The translations under genes were made by a program, and so were the position numbers. Shown here one piece after another: positions 42,517 through 51,354 of a stretch of DNA of 64,000 nucleotides (within the stretch, counting starts at the first letter, position 1; the number at the start of each line of letters is the position of its first letter). The notes below the pieces were generated by a model. That model was not told the origin of the DNA, searched no databases, and was given only the letters and a program-made list of their open reading frames with translations. The stretch comes from Lepidurus packardi (Eukaryota > Arthropoda > Branchiopoda > Notostraca > Triopsidae), in assembly GCA_023053545.1 (NCBI GenBank), contig JAKZAN010000078.1, positions 1 to 64,000 of the forward strand, in the 5' to 3' direction.

Positions 42517-43824
42517 TTACATGTACTGTAAATAATTTTGAGTTTGAACACGTGCTTTCAAATCGTGCATCAAATTATACAAACCAAAAAATGTTCTATT
42601 AATATATAAAAAATGTTTTGACCCTCGGTTGCCGTTCATTTTCCGAAGCTGCGTGTCTTTCGTAAATTCTTCGCCCATTGTTGCAATCGCACCAAAAAAC
42701 TCAGTATCTGAAAAATCAAATGATTCGCCATGGAATGGTTTTGTAAACAAGCTCAGAAGGTCATGGAACAATTTAGTAAAATAGATGACTTCCTGTACAG
42801 AATCGTCTGAACGCAAAATTTCAAGTTCGTATAGCTTCTCTTCAAACAAAGCAGGGTTGTTAATGACTTCTGGCCGTGCCAATTCGAAATATGGAATGTA
42901 AAATTCTTCTGGGACGTGCTTGATACAACCAAAATCGATTGCTACTAAGTTGCCTTGTTCATCCACTAAAAAATTCCCCGGATGCGGATCCGCATGCACT
43001 TGCCGAAGACCGTGAATTTGGAACATGTAGAAATCCCATAGCGTTTGCCCAACTTTATCGCCTGCTTCCGGATCTTGATTAGCTGCCGCAAATTCTGAAA
43101 GATGCAGCCCGCTCATCCAATCCATTGTTAGGATTTTATCAGATGACAGTTCTTTATAATAATCTGGAAACTTCAAATTTGGAATAGCTGCGCATGCCTT
43201 AGCCATAAATTGACTCTGTTCCAGTTCGAGCACGTAATTTGTTTCTTCTAATAGTTTATTTTCAACTTCCTTAAAATACTTTTCAGAATCATTACCTTTC
43301 AAATTAAACATCCTAACAGCAAATGGCTTGACCAGCGCTAAATCAGAGCTAATGCTATCGGCTACGCCTGGATATTGAATTTTTACTGCCAGTGCTTTCC
43401 CATTCTTTTGTGCTTTATGGACTTGGCCGATACTCGCTGCATTCACCGAATCTGGTGTGAAAAAATCGTAGACCTCTTCCGGATATTTCCCGAAATTATT
43501 TTTAAACGTCTTTCGAACCAAAGGCGCTGAAAGGGGCGGAACAGAAAATTGCGACAAAGAAAACTTATCGACATAAGCCTGAGGCATAATGCTTTTGTCC
43601 ATGCTGAGCATCTGCGCGACTTTTAAAGCACTGCCTTTTAGATTTTTCAGGCCATCATAAATATCCTCTGCATTGTTTTCATTCAATTTTTCGCGTGTCA
43701 ATTCCGGATTAACAATTTTCTCGCCGTAATAAGCGATGTAATTTGAGCCAACTTTTAAGCCGGTTTTAACCAATTGTCCAGCGCGTTCAATTTTTCCTGT
43801 AGGAATTCTGTCTAGTGTTTTCAT
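42517..43824 (-). CDS. AarF/UbiB (ABC1) family kinase-like protein
   Basis: A 435-residue atypical kinase-like protein of the AarF/UbiB/ADCK family; members act in quinone or lipid homeostasis. The KxGQ-type motif reads LKGSALKVAQMLSMD. The alanine-rich nucleotide loop region, KALAVKIQYPGV (catalytic lysine), VHADPHPGNFLVDEQG (catalytic-loop equivalent) and LVAIDFG (DFG equivalent) are all present. There is no C-terminal membrane segment. It lies 11 bases downstream of the TetR-like gene. Confidence 0.9.
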   Translation of the reverse strand: MKTLDRIPTGKIERAGQLVKTGLKVGSNYIAYYGEKIVNPELTREKLNENNAEDIYDGLKNLKGSALKVAQMLSMDKSIMPQAYVDKFSLSQFSVPPLSAPLVRKTFKNNFGKYPEEVYDFFTPDSVNAASIGQVHKAQKNGKALAVKIQYPGVADSISSDLALVKPFAVRMFNLKGNDSEKYFKEVENKLLEETNYVLELEQSQFMAKACAAIPNLKFPDYYKELSSDKILTMDWMSGLHLSEFAAANQDPEAGDKVGQTLWDFYMFQIHGLRQVHADPHPGNFLVDEQGNLVAIDFGCIKHVPEEFYIPYFELARPEVINNPALFEEKLYELEILRSDDSVQEVIYFTKLFHDLLSLFTKPFHGESFDFSDTEFFGAIATMGEEFTKDTQLRKMNGNRGSKHFLYINRTFFGLYNLMHDLKARVQTQNYLQYM

Positions 43825-43835
43825 GTAGTTGCGGC

Positions 43836-44504
43836 TTAGCGCATTTTATTTTCTTTCCAAAGAAATTTCCCCAAATCAATTAAATTTTCAAGCGGCTTGC
43901 TGTCTAGCAGGTCAACAACAGTACTCACGGATTTCTCGATCATAATATCGGTTTTTTCAAAGCCCTTAGAGGAATCATTCATCCAGAACCGAAGTATAAA
44001 TAAGAATTGTAGCCAAGCACCTTCTGCATAAACAGGTTCTTTGATTTTACTAATTCGCTCTGAAATCGGATTTGGTTCACCTTTTAGCAATCCACCAACA
44101 TATTCTTTAAATGCAACCCGAAGATCCTTTAGTTCAAGCAGGTTTTTCAATCCCGCTTCATTTTCTTTCAAAGCATACATTACATAACTTCTGTTCATCG
44201 TCATTAATTCAAACAGAACGAAATAGAGCGACAAAAGTTTATTTTTATTAGGATAAGAAGCATATGAGGTATCTTTTTCAACTGTTTCTAATGCATTTTC
44301 AAAGAATTTTGTCCAGATGCGCTGCCGCACCAATTCTAACGAATTAAAATGTGCGTAAAATTCGACTTCTTCAATGTGATTGTGCTTGCAAAACAAATAG
44401 ACATTTTTTGGTGGTTCATTAGCCTCCAAAACACTATTCATATACAAACTAATAATTCTCATTTCATCAATTTCAGGAGCATCGATGTGTTTTGAAGTAT
44501 CCAT
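43836..44504 (-). CDS. TetR family regulator-like protein
   Basis: A 222-residue, mostly helical protein. The N-terminal ~50 residues (IISLYMNSVLEANEPPKNVY, FCKHNHIEEVEFYAHFNSLE) resemble a TetR helix-turn-helix with weak conservation. The rest (LFELMTMNRSYVMYALKEN, FILRFWMNDSSKGFEKTDI) matches the TetR C-terminal domain that precedes AarF genes in flavobacteria. It heads the TetR-AarF-ABC-fabH run and probably regulates it. DNA binding is inferred. Confidence 0.75.
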   Translation of the reverse strand: MDTSKHIDAPEIDEMRIISLYMNSVLEANEPPKNVYLFCKHNHIEEVEFYAHFNSLELVRQRIWTKFFENALETVEKDTSYASYPNKNKLLSLYFVLFELMTMNRSYVMYALKENEAGLKNLLELKDLRVAFKEYVGGLLKGEPNPISERISKIKEPVYAEGAWLQFLFILRFWMNDSSKGFEKTDIMIEKSVSTVVDLLDSKPLENLIDLGKFLWKENKMR

Positions 44505-44606
44505 GGATTTTTTAATTTATTAAATTTTTAATTTAAAACTGTAAACTTGTCTATCAACATCTATTCCCAAAAAGCGAGTTATACCTTTTAAAACAATAAA
44601 AAAACA

Positions 44607-44641
44607 ATAAGAGCGCACTCCACGGCGGACTGCGCTCTTAT
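44607..44641 (-). terminator. Hairpin with T-run in the TetR leader
   Basis: ATAAGAGCGCA (44607-44617) pairs with TGCGCTCTTAT (44631-44641), an 11-bp perfect stem. On the minus strand it is followed by TTGTTTTTTTATTG, typical of an intrinsic terminator. It lies inside the 317-base gap 44505-44821, 100 bases upstream of the TetR gene. It either backs up the OmpA terminator or attenuates the TetR leader. Confidence 0.75.
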
Positions 44642-44765
44642 CAACCTAACCAATAAACAAACTTACTTTTAAAACATATTGAGCAGTCATAACCCAACCT
44701 TTTTACTTTGCTAAATTATGACTAAAGATCCTATAAAATAGTTCAACAAAAGTTAAATTAATTCC

Positions 44766-44800
44766 AAAAAAAAGGCCGCCATTTCGGGCAGCCTTTTTTT
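44766..44800 (-). terminator. Intrinsic terminator of the OmpA gene
   Basis: Minus strand: AAAAAAAGGCTGCCCGAAAT then GGCGGCCTTTTTTT. The stem uses a U-G pair on the minus strand where the plus strand would have a C-A mismatch, so it favours the minus-strand transcript from the OmpA gene, whose stop is 22 bases away. Confidence 0.8.
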
Positions 44801-44821
44801 ATATGTCAAAGTATAATAGTG

Positions 44822-45520
44822 CTATTTTTTAGCGGCTTCTTGCTCTGCTGCTTGTTTCATCTTTTCATTTGCGGTAATAGCAAACTCAACGCGGCGGTTT
44901 TGGCTTCTGCCTTCAATTGTTTCGTTGCTCGCAATTGGGTCGGCTATACCTAAACCAGAAATAGAAAATCTATTTGAAGCTAAGCCCTTTGCAATTAGGT
45001 ATGTTCTTACTGAAGATGCACGTTCTTGTGACAATTTCAAGTTATATTCAGCACTTCCAGTACTATCAGTATATCCAAAAATTTTGATGTCTGTATCTGA
45101 GTATTCTTTGAAAACCGGCACTAATTTATCCAAATTTGCTTGAGCTGTAGCCGTTAATGATGACTTATTGGTATCGAAACGCACTGCATTTTCTTTAAGT
45201 GTAAGTTTAATTCCTTCACCTACCCTTTCAACTTCTGCTCCTGGCAACGCATTGTCTATTTCACGCGCTTGCTTATCCATTTTGTTACCGATAATGCCCC
45301 CTGTAACACCACCAACAACACCGCCTATTATGGCGCCCATTGCACCTTTTCCACCTTTGCCGGCATTGTTTCCTAAAACACCACCTAATACGGCACCACT
45401 TGCTGCACCTATGGCAACACCACGTTGCGTATTGTTCGTGTTTTTGACTGCTTCACAACTGGTGAAAATCATCCCTGAAAGCGTGACGATTGATAACATT
45501 AAAATCTTTAAATTTTTCAT
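44822..45520 (-). CDS. OmpA family lipoprotein with glycine-zipper
   Basis: A 232-residue outer-membrane lipoprotein. Signal MKNLKILMLSIVTLSGMIFTSC with the lipobox at Cys22. A glycine-zipper segment (about 35-80, AIGAASGAVLGGVLGNNAG, AIIGGVVGGVTGGIIGNKM) may insert in the membrane. The C-terminal OmpA domain (about 105-220) contains the peptidoglycan-binding signature GYTDSTGSAEYNLKLSQERA and ends in GRSQNRRVEFAI. It is 18 bases downstream of the lipocalin gene, with a terminator after it. Confidence 0.92.
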   Translation of the reverse strand: MKNLKILMLSIVTLSGMIFTSCEAVKNTNNTQRGVAIGAASGAVLGGVLGNNAGKGGKGAMGAIIGGVVGGVTGGIIGNKMDKQAREIDNALPGAEVERVGEGIKLTLKENAVRFDTNKSSLTATAQANLDKLVPVFKEYSDTDIKIFGYTDSTGSAEYNLKLSQERASSVRTYLIAKGLASNRFSISGLGIADPIASNETIEGRSQNRRVEFAITANEKMKQAAEQEAAKK

Positions 45521-45538
45521 TTTCTATTTTGGTTTTTA

Positions 45539-46018
45539 TTATTGTTTAGTAAAGTGGTAGACTACTTGCGATTTGCTTCCACCCAAATCGACAGTTTCTG
45601 TTAAGTCAAAAGATGCTGCAGTCTGATTGGCAACATTCAATAGATACCCACTGCGAATCTTTCTTGGTTTTGCACCCTCATTTACAATTTTCAATACGAA
45701 TTGGCGGTCCTTATTAACATACCAAGAAATTGGCGATGTGAATGCTGGGCATCCTGCTCCTGCGTTCGATATTGTCATTTGTCCTTTGTAATTATTCGAA
45801 ACCAACTTCCATTGGCTTCCTTCAAGGCATTTTGCGTCTGCAAGTTCAAACGATGTTACCTTAAAATAATCTGAACCTGGATTTGTTACTGACGTAATTG
45901 TCCAATTACCATTCATTAGTGCAGCTGACTTGTTGTCTAAGCTTGTTTCTGCTGCTGATTTCGACTTACAGCTAATTCCTACAAAAGCTATAATACTCAT
46001 TATCAATATTTTCTTCAT
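45539..46018 (-). CDS. Lipocalin-family lipoprotein
   Basis: A 159-residue lipoprotein (signal MKKILIMSIIAFVGISC). The body begins LMNGNWTITSV, the G-x-W start of the lipocalin fold, and runs as a series of short strands (KGQMTISNAGAGCPAFTSPI, SFDLTETVDLGGSKSQVVYH). Two cysteines in the mature part could form a disulfide. It is located with an OmpA lipoprotein in one unit, as is common in flavobacteria. The ligand is unknown. A -7 element is at 46050-46057. Confidence 0.82.
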   Translation of the reverse strand: MKKILIMSIIAFVGISCKSKSAAETSLDNKSAALMNGNWTITSVTNPGSDYFKVTSFELADAKCLEGSQWKLVSNNYKGQMTISNAGAGCPAFTSPISWYVNKDRQFVLKIVNEGAKPRKIRSGYLLNVANQTAASFDLTETVDLGGSKSQVVYHFTKQ

Positions 46019-46049
46019 TTTCCTGTCATTTTATTACTTATTTCACTTA

Positions 46050-46057
46050 CAAATATA
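46050..46057 (-). promoter_or_regulatory. -7 promoter element of the lipocalin-OmpA unit
   Basis: Minus-strand TATATTTG, 32 bases upstream of the lipocalin start; a perfect TAnnTTTG match without an obvious -33 TTG. Confidence 0.55.
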
Positions 46058-46123
46058 CTTATAGAACACGTTTTAAATTCGATTTATCTGCAATTATTAA
46101 TCAAAAATTAACACCCCGACATT

Positions 46124-46156
46124 TTGTCACCTCATCATTGTTTGGTCTTACTTTTG
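46124..46156 (+). promoter_or_regulatory. htpG promoter
   Basis: TTG at 46124 (in TTTTG), a 22-base spacer and TACTTTTG at 46149-46156. It places the transcript start near 46163, so the in-frame ATG at 46138 is not translated and htpG starts at 46195. Confidence 0.65.
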
Positions 46157-46194
46157 AAATAGCGATGCAAAACATAAACCAAAATCAAATTAAT

Positions 46195-48081
46195 ATGACT
46201 ACAGGAAAAATTAATGTATCTGTTGAGAACATCTTTCCCCTCATCAAAAAATTTCTTTATAGCGACCACGAAATCTTTCTTCGTGAGTTGGTTTCGAATG
46301 CCACTGATGCCACATTAAAATTGAAGCATTTGGTTAGCATCGGAGAAGCCAAAACTGACTACGGCAATCCGATTATTGAGATTAAAGTAGACAAAGACAA
46401 CAAAAAAATTCACATCATCGATCAGGGTTTGGGCATGACTGCGGCCGAGGTCGAGCAATACATTAACCAAATCGCGTTTTCTGGCGCCGAAGAGTTTTTG
46501 GATAAATACAAAGACTCTGCCAAAGACAGCGGCATCATCGGACATTTTGGTCTGGGCTTCTATTCTGCATTTATGGTTGCAGAGAAAGTCGAGCTTATCA
46601 CTAAGTCCTATAAAGATGAACCTGCTGCAAGATGGACTTGCGACGGCAGTCCTGAATTTACATTAGAACCTGCTGAAAAAACAGATCGCGGAACAGAAAT
46701 TATTTTGCATGTTGCAGAAGACTCTTTGGAATTTTTAGAATCTTCCAAAATTCGCGAATTGCTGAATAAATACAACAAGTTCATGCCAATTCCAGTTAAG
46801 TTTGGAACCAAAAAAGAAACGCTTCCAAAACCAGAAGACGCCCCGGAAGACTACCAATTAGAATCTGTCGATGTTGACAACATCATCAACAACCCAAATC
46901 CAGCCTGGACAAAGCAACCAGCAGATTTGTCTGATGAAGATTATAAGTCATTCTACAGAGAATTGTATCCAATGCAATTTGAAGAACCTTTGTTTAATAT
47001 CCACCTGAATGTTGATTATCCATTTAACTTAACTGGTATTTTGTATTTCCCACGATTGGGCAGCGACATGCAAATTCAGAAAGACAAAATTCAATTGTAT
47101 CAGAATCAAGTCTACGTTACAGACAATGTGGAAGGAATCGTCCCAGAATTTTTAACGATGTTGAAAGGTGTAATTGATTCACCAGACATTCCACTAAATG
47201 TTTCTCGTTCGTACTTGCAAGCTGATGGAAACGTAAAAAAGATTTCGAACTACATCACCCGTAAAGTAGCTGATAAACTAAAATCATTATTCACAGAAAA
47301 CCGAGCAGATTTCGAGCAAAAATGGAACGACATTAAAATTGTTTTGGAATACGGAATGTTATCCGAGCCAAAGTTCTATGAAAAAGCAGGGTCTTTCGTG
47401 ATTTATCCGACTGTTGATGACAAGTATTTTACGCTTGACGAATTGAAAGAAGCCATTAAAGACAAGCAAACTGACAAAGATGGAAAGTTGATTGTTCTAT
47501 ATGCCGGAAATAAAGAAAGCCAGCACAGCTATATCGAAGCAGCAAAAGAAAAAGGCTATGAAGTATTGCTATTGGATTCGCCAATAATTAGTCACTTAAT
47601 CCAGAAATTAGAGTCAGATAACGAGAATTTGGCTTTTGTTCGAGTAGATTCTGACCACGTTGAAAACCTCATTAAAAAAGAGGAAACTGCGATTTCAAAA
47701 TTATCTGATGAGCAAAAAGAAAGTTTAAAAAATGTGGTAGAAGCGATTGTACCCAAAACAACTTATTCAGTTCAATTAGAAGCGCTAGACAGCAACACGT
47801 CTCCTTTTATCATTACGCAGCCTGAATTTATGCGACGCATGAAAGAGATGAGTCAGAGCGGCGGCGGTGGTATGTTTGGAATGGGCAACCTTCCAGAGAT
47901 GTATAATTTAGTTGTCAATACCAATTCAGAATTGGCCACAAACATCCTCAACACAACCGATGCGAGTCACCAAGAACATTTAGTAAAGCAAGCGCTAGAT
48001 TTGGCCAGATTGTCACAAAATCTGCTAAAAGGCGAAGAACTTACCGCCTTTGTGAAACGAAGCTTTGAACTGATTAAGTAA
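46195..48081 (+). CDS. htpG: Molecular chaperone HtpG (Hsp90)
   Basis: ATP-dependent cytoplasmic Hsp90. From the conserved start MTTGKINVSVENIFPLIKKF the protein has 628 residues, normal for Bacteroidota. ATP-binding GHKL motifs are present: FLRELVSNATDA, IDQGLGMT, GHFGLGFYSAFM and DRGTEIILH. The middle-domain catalytic arginine region is DIPLNVSRSYLQ. Upstream in-frame codons from 46138 overlap the promoter. A bidirectional terminator follows. Confidence 0.97.
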   Translation: MTTGKINVSVENIFPLIKKFLYSDHEIFLRELVSNATDATLKLKHLVSIGEAKTDYGNPIIEIKVDKDNKKIHIIDQGLGMTAAEVEQYINQIAFSGAEEFLDKYKDSAKDSGIIGHFGLGFYSAFMVAEKVELITKSYKDEPAARWTCDGSPEFTLEPAEKTDRGTEIILHVAEDSLEFLESSKIRELLNKYNKFMPIPVKFGTKKETLPKPEDAPEDYQLESVDVDNIINNPNPAWTKQPADLSDEDYKSFYRELYPMQFEEPLFNIHLNVDYPFNLTGILYFPRLGSDMQIQKDKIQLYQNQVYVTDNVEGIVPEFLTMLKGVIDSPDIPLNVSRSYLQADGNVKKISNYITRKVADKLKSLFTENRADFEQKWNDIKIVLEYGMLSEPKFYEKAGSFVIYPTVDDKYFTLDELKEAIKDKQTDKDGKLIVLYAGNKESQHSYIEAAKEKGYEVLLLDSPIISHLIQKLESDNENLAFVRVDSDHVENLIKKEETAISKLSDEQKESLKNVVEAIVPKTTYSVQLEALDSNTSPFIITQPEFMRRMKEMSQSGGGGMFGMGNLPEMYNLVVNTNSELATNILNTTDASHQEHLVKQALDLARLSQNLLKGEELTAFVKRSFELIK

Positions 48082-48084
48082 TAC

Positions 48085-48124
48085 AAAAAAAAATGCCCAG
48101 CTAATTAGCCGGGCATTTTTTTTT
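48085..48124 (+). terminator. Intrinsic terminator after htpG (bidirectional)
   Basis: AATGCCCAGCTAATTAGCCG then GGCATT: a long stem (ATGCCC-GCTAATTAGC-GGGCAT) with A9 before and T9 after. It serves htpG and the convergent YflT-like gene. Confidence 0.85.
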
Positions 48125-48671
48125 ATCTGTAAATGTGTTCGCCACGATTTGAACGCCAATTTTCTTCCAAATAGCTAGCATCGTCGTCATTGCGCGGATG
48201 AACGCCCAAAACCACATTACCATTTTTGACACCCTCTTCATAATGTTTGGCGCGGTCTTCCGGTATTCCAGCACCCACTAGAGCACCAATCAAACCACCT
48301 GCGATTCCTCCGGCGCCTGCACCCGCTAACCCAGCTGCTATTGGCCCAGCAATCAACAAGCCCAAACCTGGAATCGCGACCGTTGTTCCAATCGCCGCAA
48401 TTACGCCAGCAATTGCCCCTATAGTTCCGCCAATTGCCGATCCCTTTCCTGCACTTTCCGCAGCTTTTGACCCTAAATCGGAATCGTCATGCTGGTCATT
48501 GTAGTGCCTTTTTCTAGTTTCGTCAGACATAATAAGACTTATTTCGTCCTTACTATAGCCGCGCTCTTGCAATGTTTCATATGCTCTTTGCGTGCTGTCT
48601 CGGTCTGAAAACATTCCTGTGAGCATGTTTCTTTGATGACCGTGTTCCCCATTGTTGTGATTATTGTCCAT
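48123..48671 (-). CDS. General stress protein YflT-like with glycine-rich membrane segment
   Basis: A 182-residue protein. The N-terminus is His/Asn-rich, then GMFSDRDSTQRAYETLQERG and YSKDEISLIMSDET match the heat-induced stress protein YflT (general stress protein 17M) domain. A glycine/alanine zipper-like hydrophobic stretch follows (about 80-135, GTIGAIAGVIAAIGTTVA, AAGLAGAGAGGIAGGLIG). The C-terminal module (GIPEDRAKHYEEGVKNGNVV) is shared with proteins annotated as low-temperature-induced. Function unknown; a stress role is inference. Confidence 0.8.
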   Translation of the reverse strand: MDNNHNNGEHGHQRNMLTGMFSDRDSTQRAYETLQERGYSKDEISLIMSDETRKRHYNDQHDDSDLGSKAAESAGKGSAIGGTIGAIAGVIAAIGTTVAIPGLGLLIAGPIAAGLAGAGAGGIAGGLIGALVGAGIPEDRAKHYEEGVKNGNVVLGVHPRNDDDASYLEENWRSNRGEHIYR

Positions 48672-48859
48672 AATATCTAAGGTTTAAAAAATTAAATGCT
48701 TTACAAAGCTGCAATTTATTCATGCCAAAAGCATTACAGATTTAAAGCAAACTTTTACAAGACTGTCACGAATCCATAATCGAACAGAAAATAGGTCACA
48801 AACATTTCAAAACTTTTCAACAATGCTGCTAATAGCCAAATAAACTCCGCAATAGATAC

Positions 48860-48867
48860 TATATTTG
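48860..48867 (+). promoter_or_regulatory. -7 promoter element of the hydrolase gene
   Basis: TATATTTG, 51 bases upstream of the ATG at 48919. The gap 48672-48918 shows nothing else. Confidence 0.5.
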
Positions 48868-48918
48868 AACTGAATTTAGCAGGTCAATTTTATCCCGTAC
48901 AAAAACCCATCAGAAAGC

Positions 48919-49815
48919 ATGAACACACCGCGATTTTTCCAAATCATCGGAATTCTTTTAATCACATTTTCGAGTTGTAAAAAAGCTACAGACGAAAAAT
49001 TAGTGATTAAGCGGGATAACGTCATCATTGATTATACTGATTCTGGCGACGGAGGCACTACACTTGTTTTTGTGCATGGTGAATGCACAGATAAGCAGAT
49101 TTGGACGAACCAAGTGGCATACTTTAGCCCTGATTATCGGGTGGTAACTGTAGATTTAGCAGGACATGGAAATTCTGGTAATGAACGAAAAACGTGGACT
49201 ATTCATGGATTTTCTCGTGATTTATATTCGGTCATAAACCGACTAAAACTAAAAAATGTAATTTTAATTGGCCATTCATTAGGTGCAGATGTCAATTTAA
49301 TAGAAGCGACTTATAGACCTAAAAACATTATTGGTTTCATTGCTATTGAAGGCTTTAAAGATGTTAGCAAGAAAAAATCACAAAAGACAAGACGCCAAAT
49401 AAAAAGTTATATTCAAAAATATGAAGATAATTTTGCGGCTACCAACAGGGAATACGCAGAAAACTTCCTGATAGCAAACAATACGCCGCCTGAAATTGCC
49501 ACGAAAATCACCAATATCTATCACAATGCGTTCGCTCCGATGGGGAAACAGATCATGCCACAACTATTAGAAGCATACAAAACCGAACGCAGATTATTGC
49601 CAAAGTTGAATCTTAAATTACACCTCATTAATGTCGATTATAGCCCAACAAATGAAAAAGCACTGAAAAGAGTTGTGCATAATGGCTATACTTTATTACA
49701 AATGAAAGGGAGCACTCATTTCCCGATGTTTGAAAATACGCAACAACTCAATGGCCTTTTGCGCCAATCAATCGAGGAAATTTCACGAGAAAACGACGAA
49801 ATACATATAAAATAG
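48919..49815 (+). CDS. Alpha/beta hydrolase lipoprotein
   Basis: A 298-residue predicted lipoprotein (signal MNTPRFFQIIGILLITFSSC, lipobox Cys20) with an alpha/beta hydrolase fold. The oxyanion-hole strand is LVFVHGECTDKQIWTNQV, VVTVDLAGHGNSG follows, the nucleophile elbow is GHSLGA, the acid is probably in NVDYSPT and the histidine is in GSTHFPMFE. The substrate is unknown. It is expressed from its own promoter. Confidence 0.88.
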   Translation: MNTPRFFQIIGILLITFSSCKKATDEKLVIKRDNVIIDYTDSGDGGTTLVFVHGECTDKQIWTNQVAYFSPDYRVVTVDLAGHGNSGNERKTWTIHGFSRDLYSVINRLKLKNVILIGHSLGADVNLIEATYRPKNIIGFIAIEGFKDVSKKKSQKTRRQIKSYIQKYEDNFAATNREYAENFLIANNTPPEIATKITNIYHNAFAPMGKQIMPQLLEAYKTERRLLPKLNLKLHLINVDYSPTNEKALKRVVHNGYTLLQMKGSTHFPMFENTQQLNGLLRQSIEEISRENDEIHIK

Positions 49816-49947
49816 GTTCAACAACCCTTAATTCTATAAACTTTCTTGAAAATTCTGTAAGACGTACGGCAGCCATGTCCTTGATATTTGTCGAACGTTG
49901 TTGGACTTTCATTTATACCAGCGTATACAGTTCCTAAATTCAACATC

Positions 49948-50352
49948 ATGCCTTCTTCAAAACAATATTGGATTATCATCGCCGAAGATGACTGCGACGA
50001 CGCCGAATTGGTCAAAAACAGCTTCGTCAAAAATCCCGCATTCGAAAAAATAGACCTCGTTAAAAACGGCCGCGAATTAATCGATTTTTTAAAAAGCGAT
50101 AACAAGGCCTTGCCTGATGTTATTCTAACAGACATCAACATGCCTATTCTCAGTGGCATTGAAGCTCTGGTGGAAATAAAAAGCAATCCTACACTACAAG
50201 TCATTCCCACTTTTGTCTATTCAACAACCATTAACCCAACATACGAAGCCCTAAGCTTAGAACTGGGCACAAAAGGATTTCTAATCAAACCATACGACTT
50301 GAAAGGTTTCGACGAAATTCCCGTTAAAATACTGGAATTAATCGGAGCGTAA
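49948..50352 (+). CDS. Single-domain response regulator
   Basis: A 134-residue receiver-only protein. The acidic pocket is in IIIAEDDCDDAELV, the phospho-acceptor Asp in VILTDINMP, the switch Thr/Ser in FVYSTT and the lysine in GFLIKPYD. The start at 49948 begins right at the domain; the in-frame ATG at 49888 adds residues with no conservation. It has no output domain and no adjacent kinase. Such Rcp1-like regulators usually act in phosphorelays with phytochrome-type or hybrid kinases. Confidence 0.9.
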   Translation: MPSSKQYWIIIAEDDCDDAELVKNSFVKNPAFEKIDLVKNGRELIDFLKSDNKALPDVILTDINMPILSGIEALVEIKSNPTLQVIPTFVYSTTINPTYEALSLELGTKGFLIKPYDLKGFDEIPVKILELIGA

Positions 50353-50389
50353 AGCTGAGAATATATATCTTAGCCGCCTTTTCAAAAGG

Positions 50390-51322
50390 ATGAATATGAC
50401 ACAGGGAAACAAGATCAAGGGCGTTATTTTGGTAGGATTGGGCGCAACCAGCTATGGCATGCTCGCCACTTTCGTAAAGCTTGCTTATAACGACAATGGC
50501 ATATACGGAAAATTTACACCCGCAGAAGTTACCGGTTCGCAATTCGCTCTGGGAATTCTTGCCGTTCTACTGCTCAATTTGTTTCAACGTGGCAATAACG
50601 AGCCGCCTGCTAAACCCACAACCGCTAATATTAGAAATCTTATGCTTACGGGCACTAGTATGGGCCTAACCAGCATCTTCTATTATATCGCTATCCTCTA
50701 TATTCCTGTTTCAATCGCAATTGTTCTGCTCATGCAGACGGTTTGGATGGGCGTAATTCTAGAATGGATACTAGACAAAAAAAGACCGTCAGCACTCACA
50801 ATTTTCGCAATACTAATAGTGCTTTTGGGCACAGCGATGGCAACCGATATTTTCAAAAACGGCCTGTCGATCGATTGGCGCGGAACGGTTTTGGGCCTGT
50901 TATCAGCGGCCTCCTTCACCGCTACAATGTTTGCGTCTAATCGTGTGGCAACACAACTCACTTCTACAAAAAGAAGTCTATACATGCTATTGGGCGGCGG
51001 AATCGTTGTGGCCATTTTTGCACTGGCAACGCAAAATACGCCATTCAACTATGATATTCTATACAAATGGGGAATTGCTCTGGCGCTGTTTGGCACCGTG
51101 ATTCCGCCAATATTAATGAATCACGGATTTCCACTCACGGGCTTGGGACTGGGAAGTATCGTGGCAACACTTGAGCTGCCCGTTTCAGTCCTAATGGCTT
51201 ACTTCCTCCTGAGCGAGCCTGTTGTCTCAGTGCAATGGCTCGGTATTGTGCTAATTGTGGCTGCTATTATAATCATGAACATCGATTTCAAAAAAAAAGT
51301 CAACACAAAAATCATATCGTAA
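50390..51322 (+). CDS. EamA/DMT family transporter
   Basis: A 310-residue inner-membrane protein with about ten hydrophobic segments in two EamA halves (GVILVGLGATSYGMLATFVK begins the first, GTVLGLLSAASFTATMFASN the second). The internal repeat LPVSVLMAYFLLSEPV resembles the end of each EamA unit. Drug/metabolite transporters export amino acids, nucleosides or drugs; the substrate here is unknown. The sterol desaturase-like gene follows after 32 bases. Confidence 0.92.
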   Translation: MNMTQGNKIKGVILVGLGATSYGMLATFVKLAYNDNGIYGKFTPAEVTGSQFALGILAVLLLNLFQRGNNEPPAKPTTANIRNLMLTGTSMGLTSIFYYIAILYIPVSIAIVLLMQTVWMGVILEWILDKKRPSALTIFAILIVLLGTAMATDIFKNGLSIDWRGTVLGLLSAASFTATMFASNRVATQLTSTKRSLYMLLGGGIVVAIFALATQNTPFNYDILYKWGIALALFGTVIPPILMNHGFPLTGLGLGSIVATLELPVSVLMAYFLLSEPVVSVQWLGIVLIVAAIIIMNIDFKKKVNTKIIS

Positions 51323-51354
51323 AATAACATATTTTTGATTTCAAATAAAAGATA

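Noticed and set aside
49888-49947. 20-residue extension of the response regulator
   Set aside because: The receiver domain starts directly after the ATG at 49948, and the extension has no conserved features.
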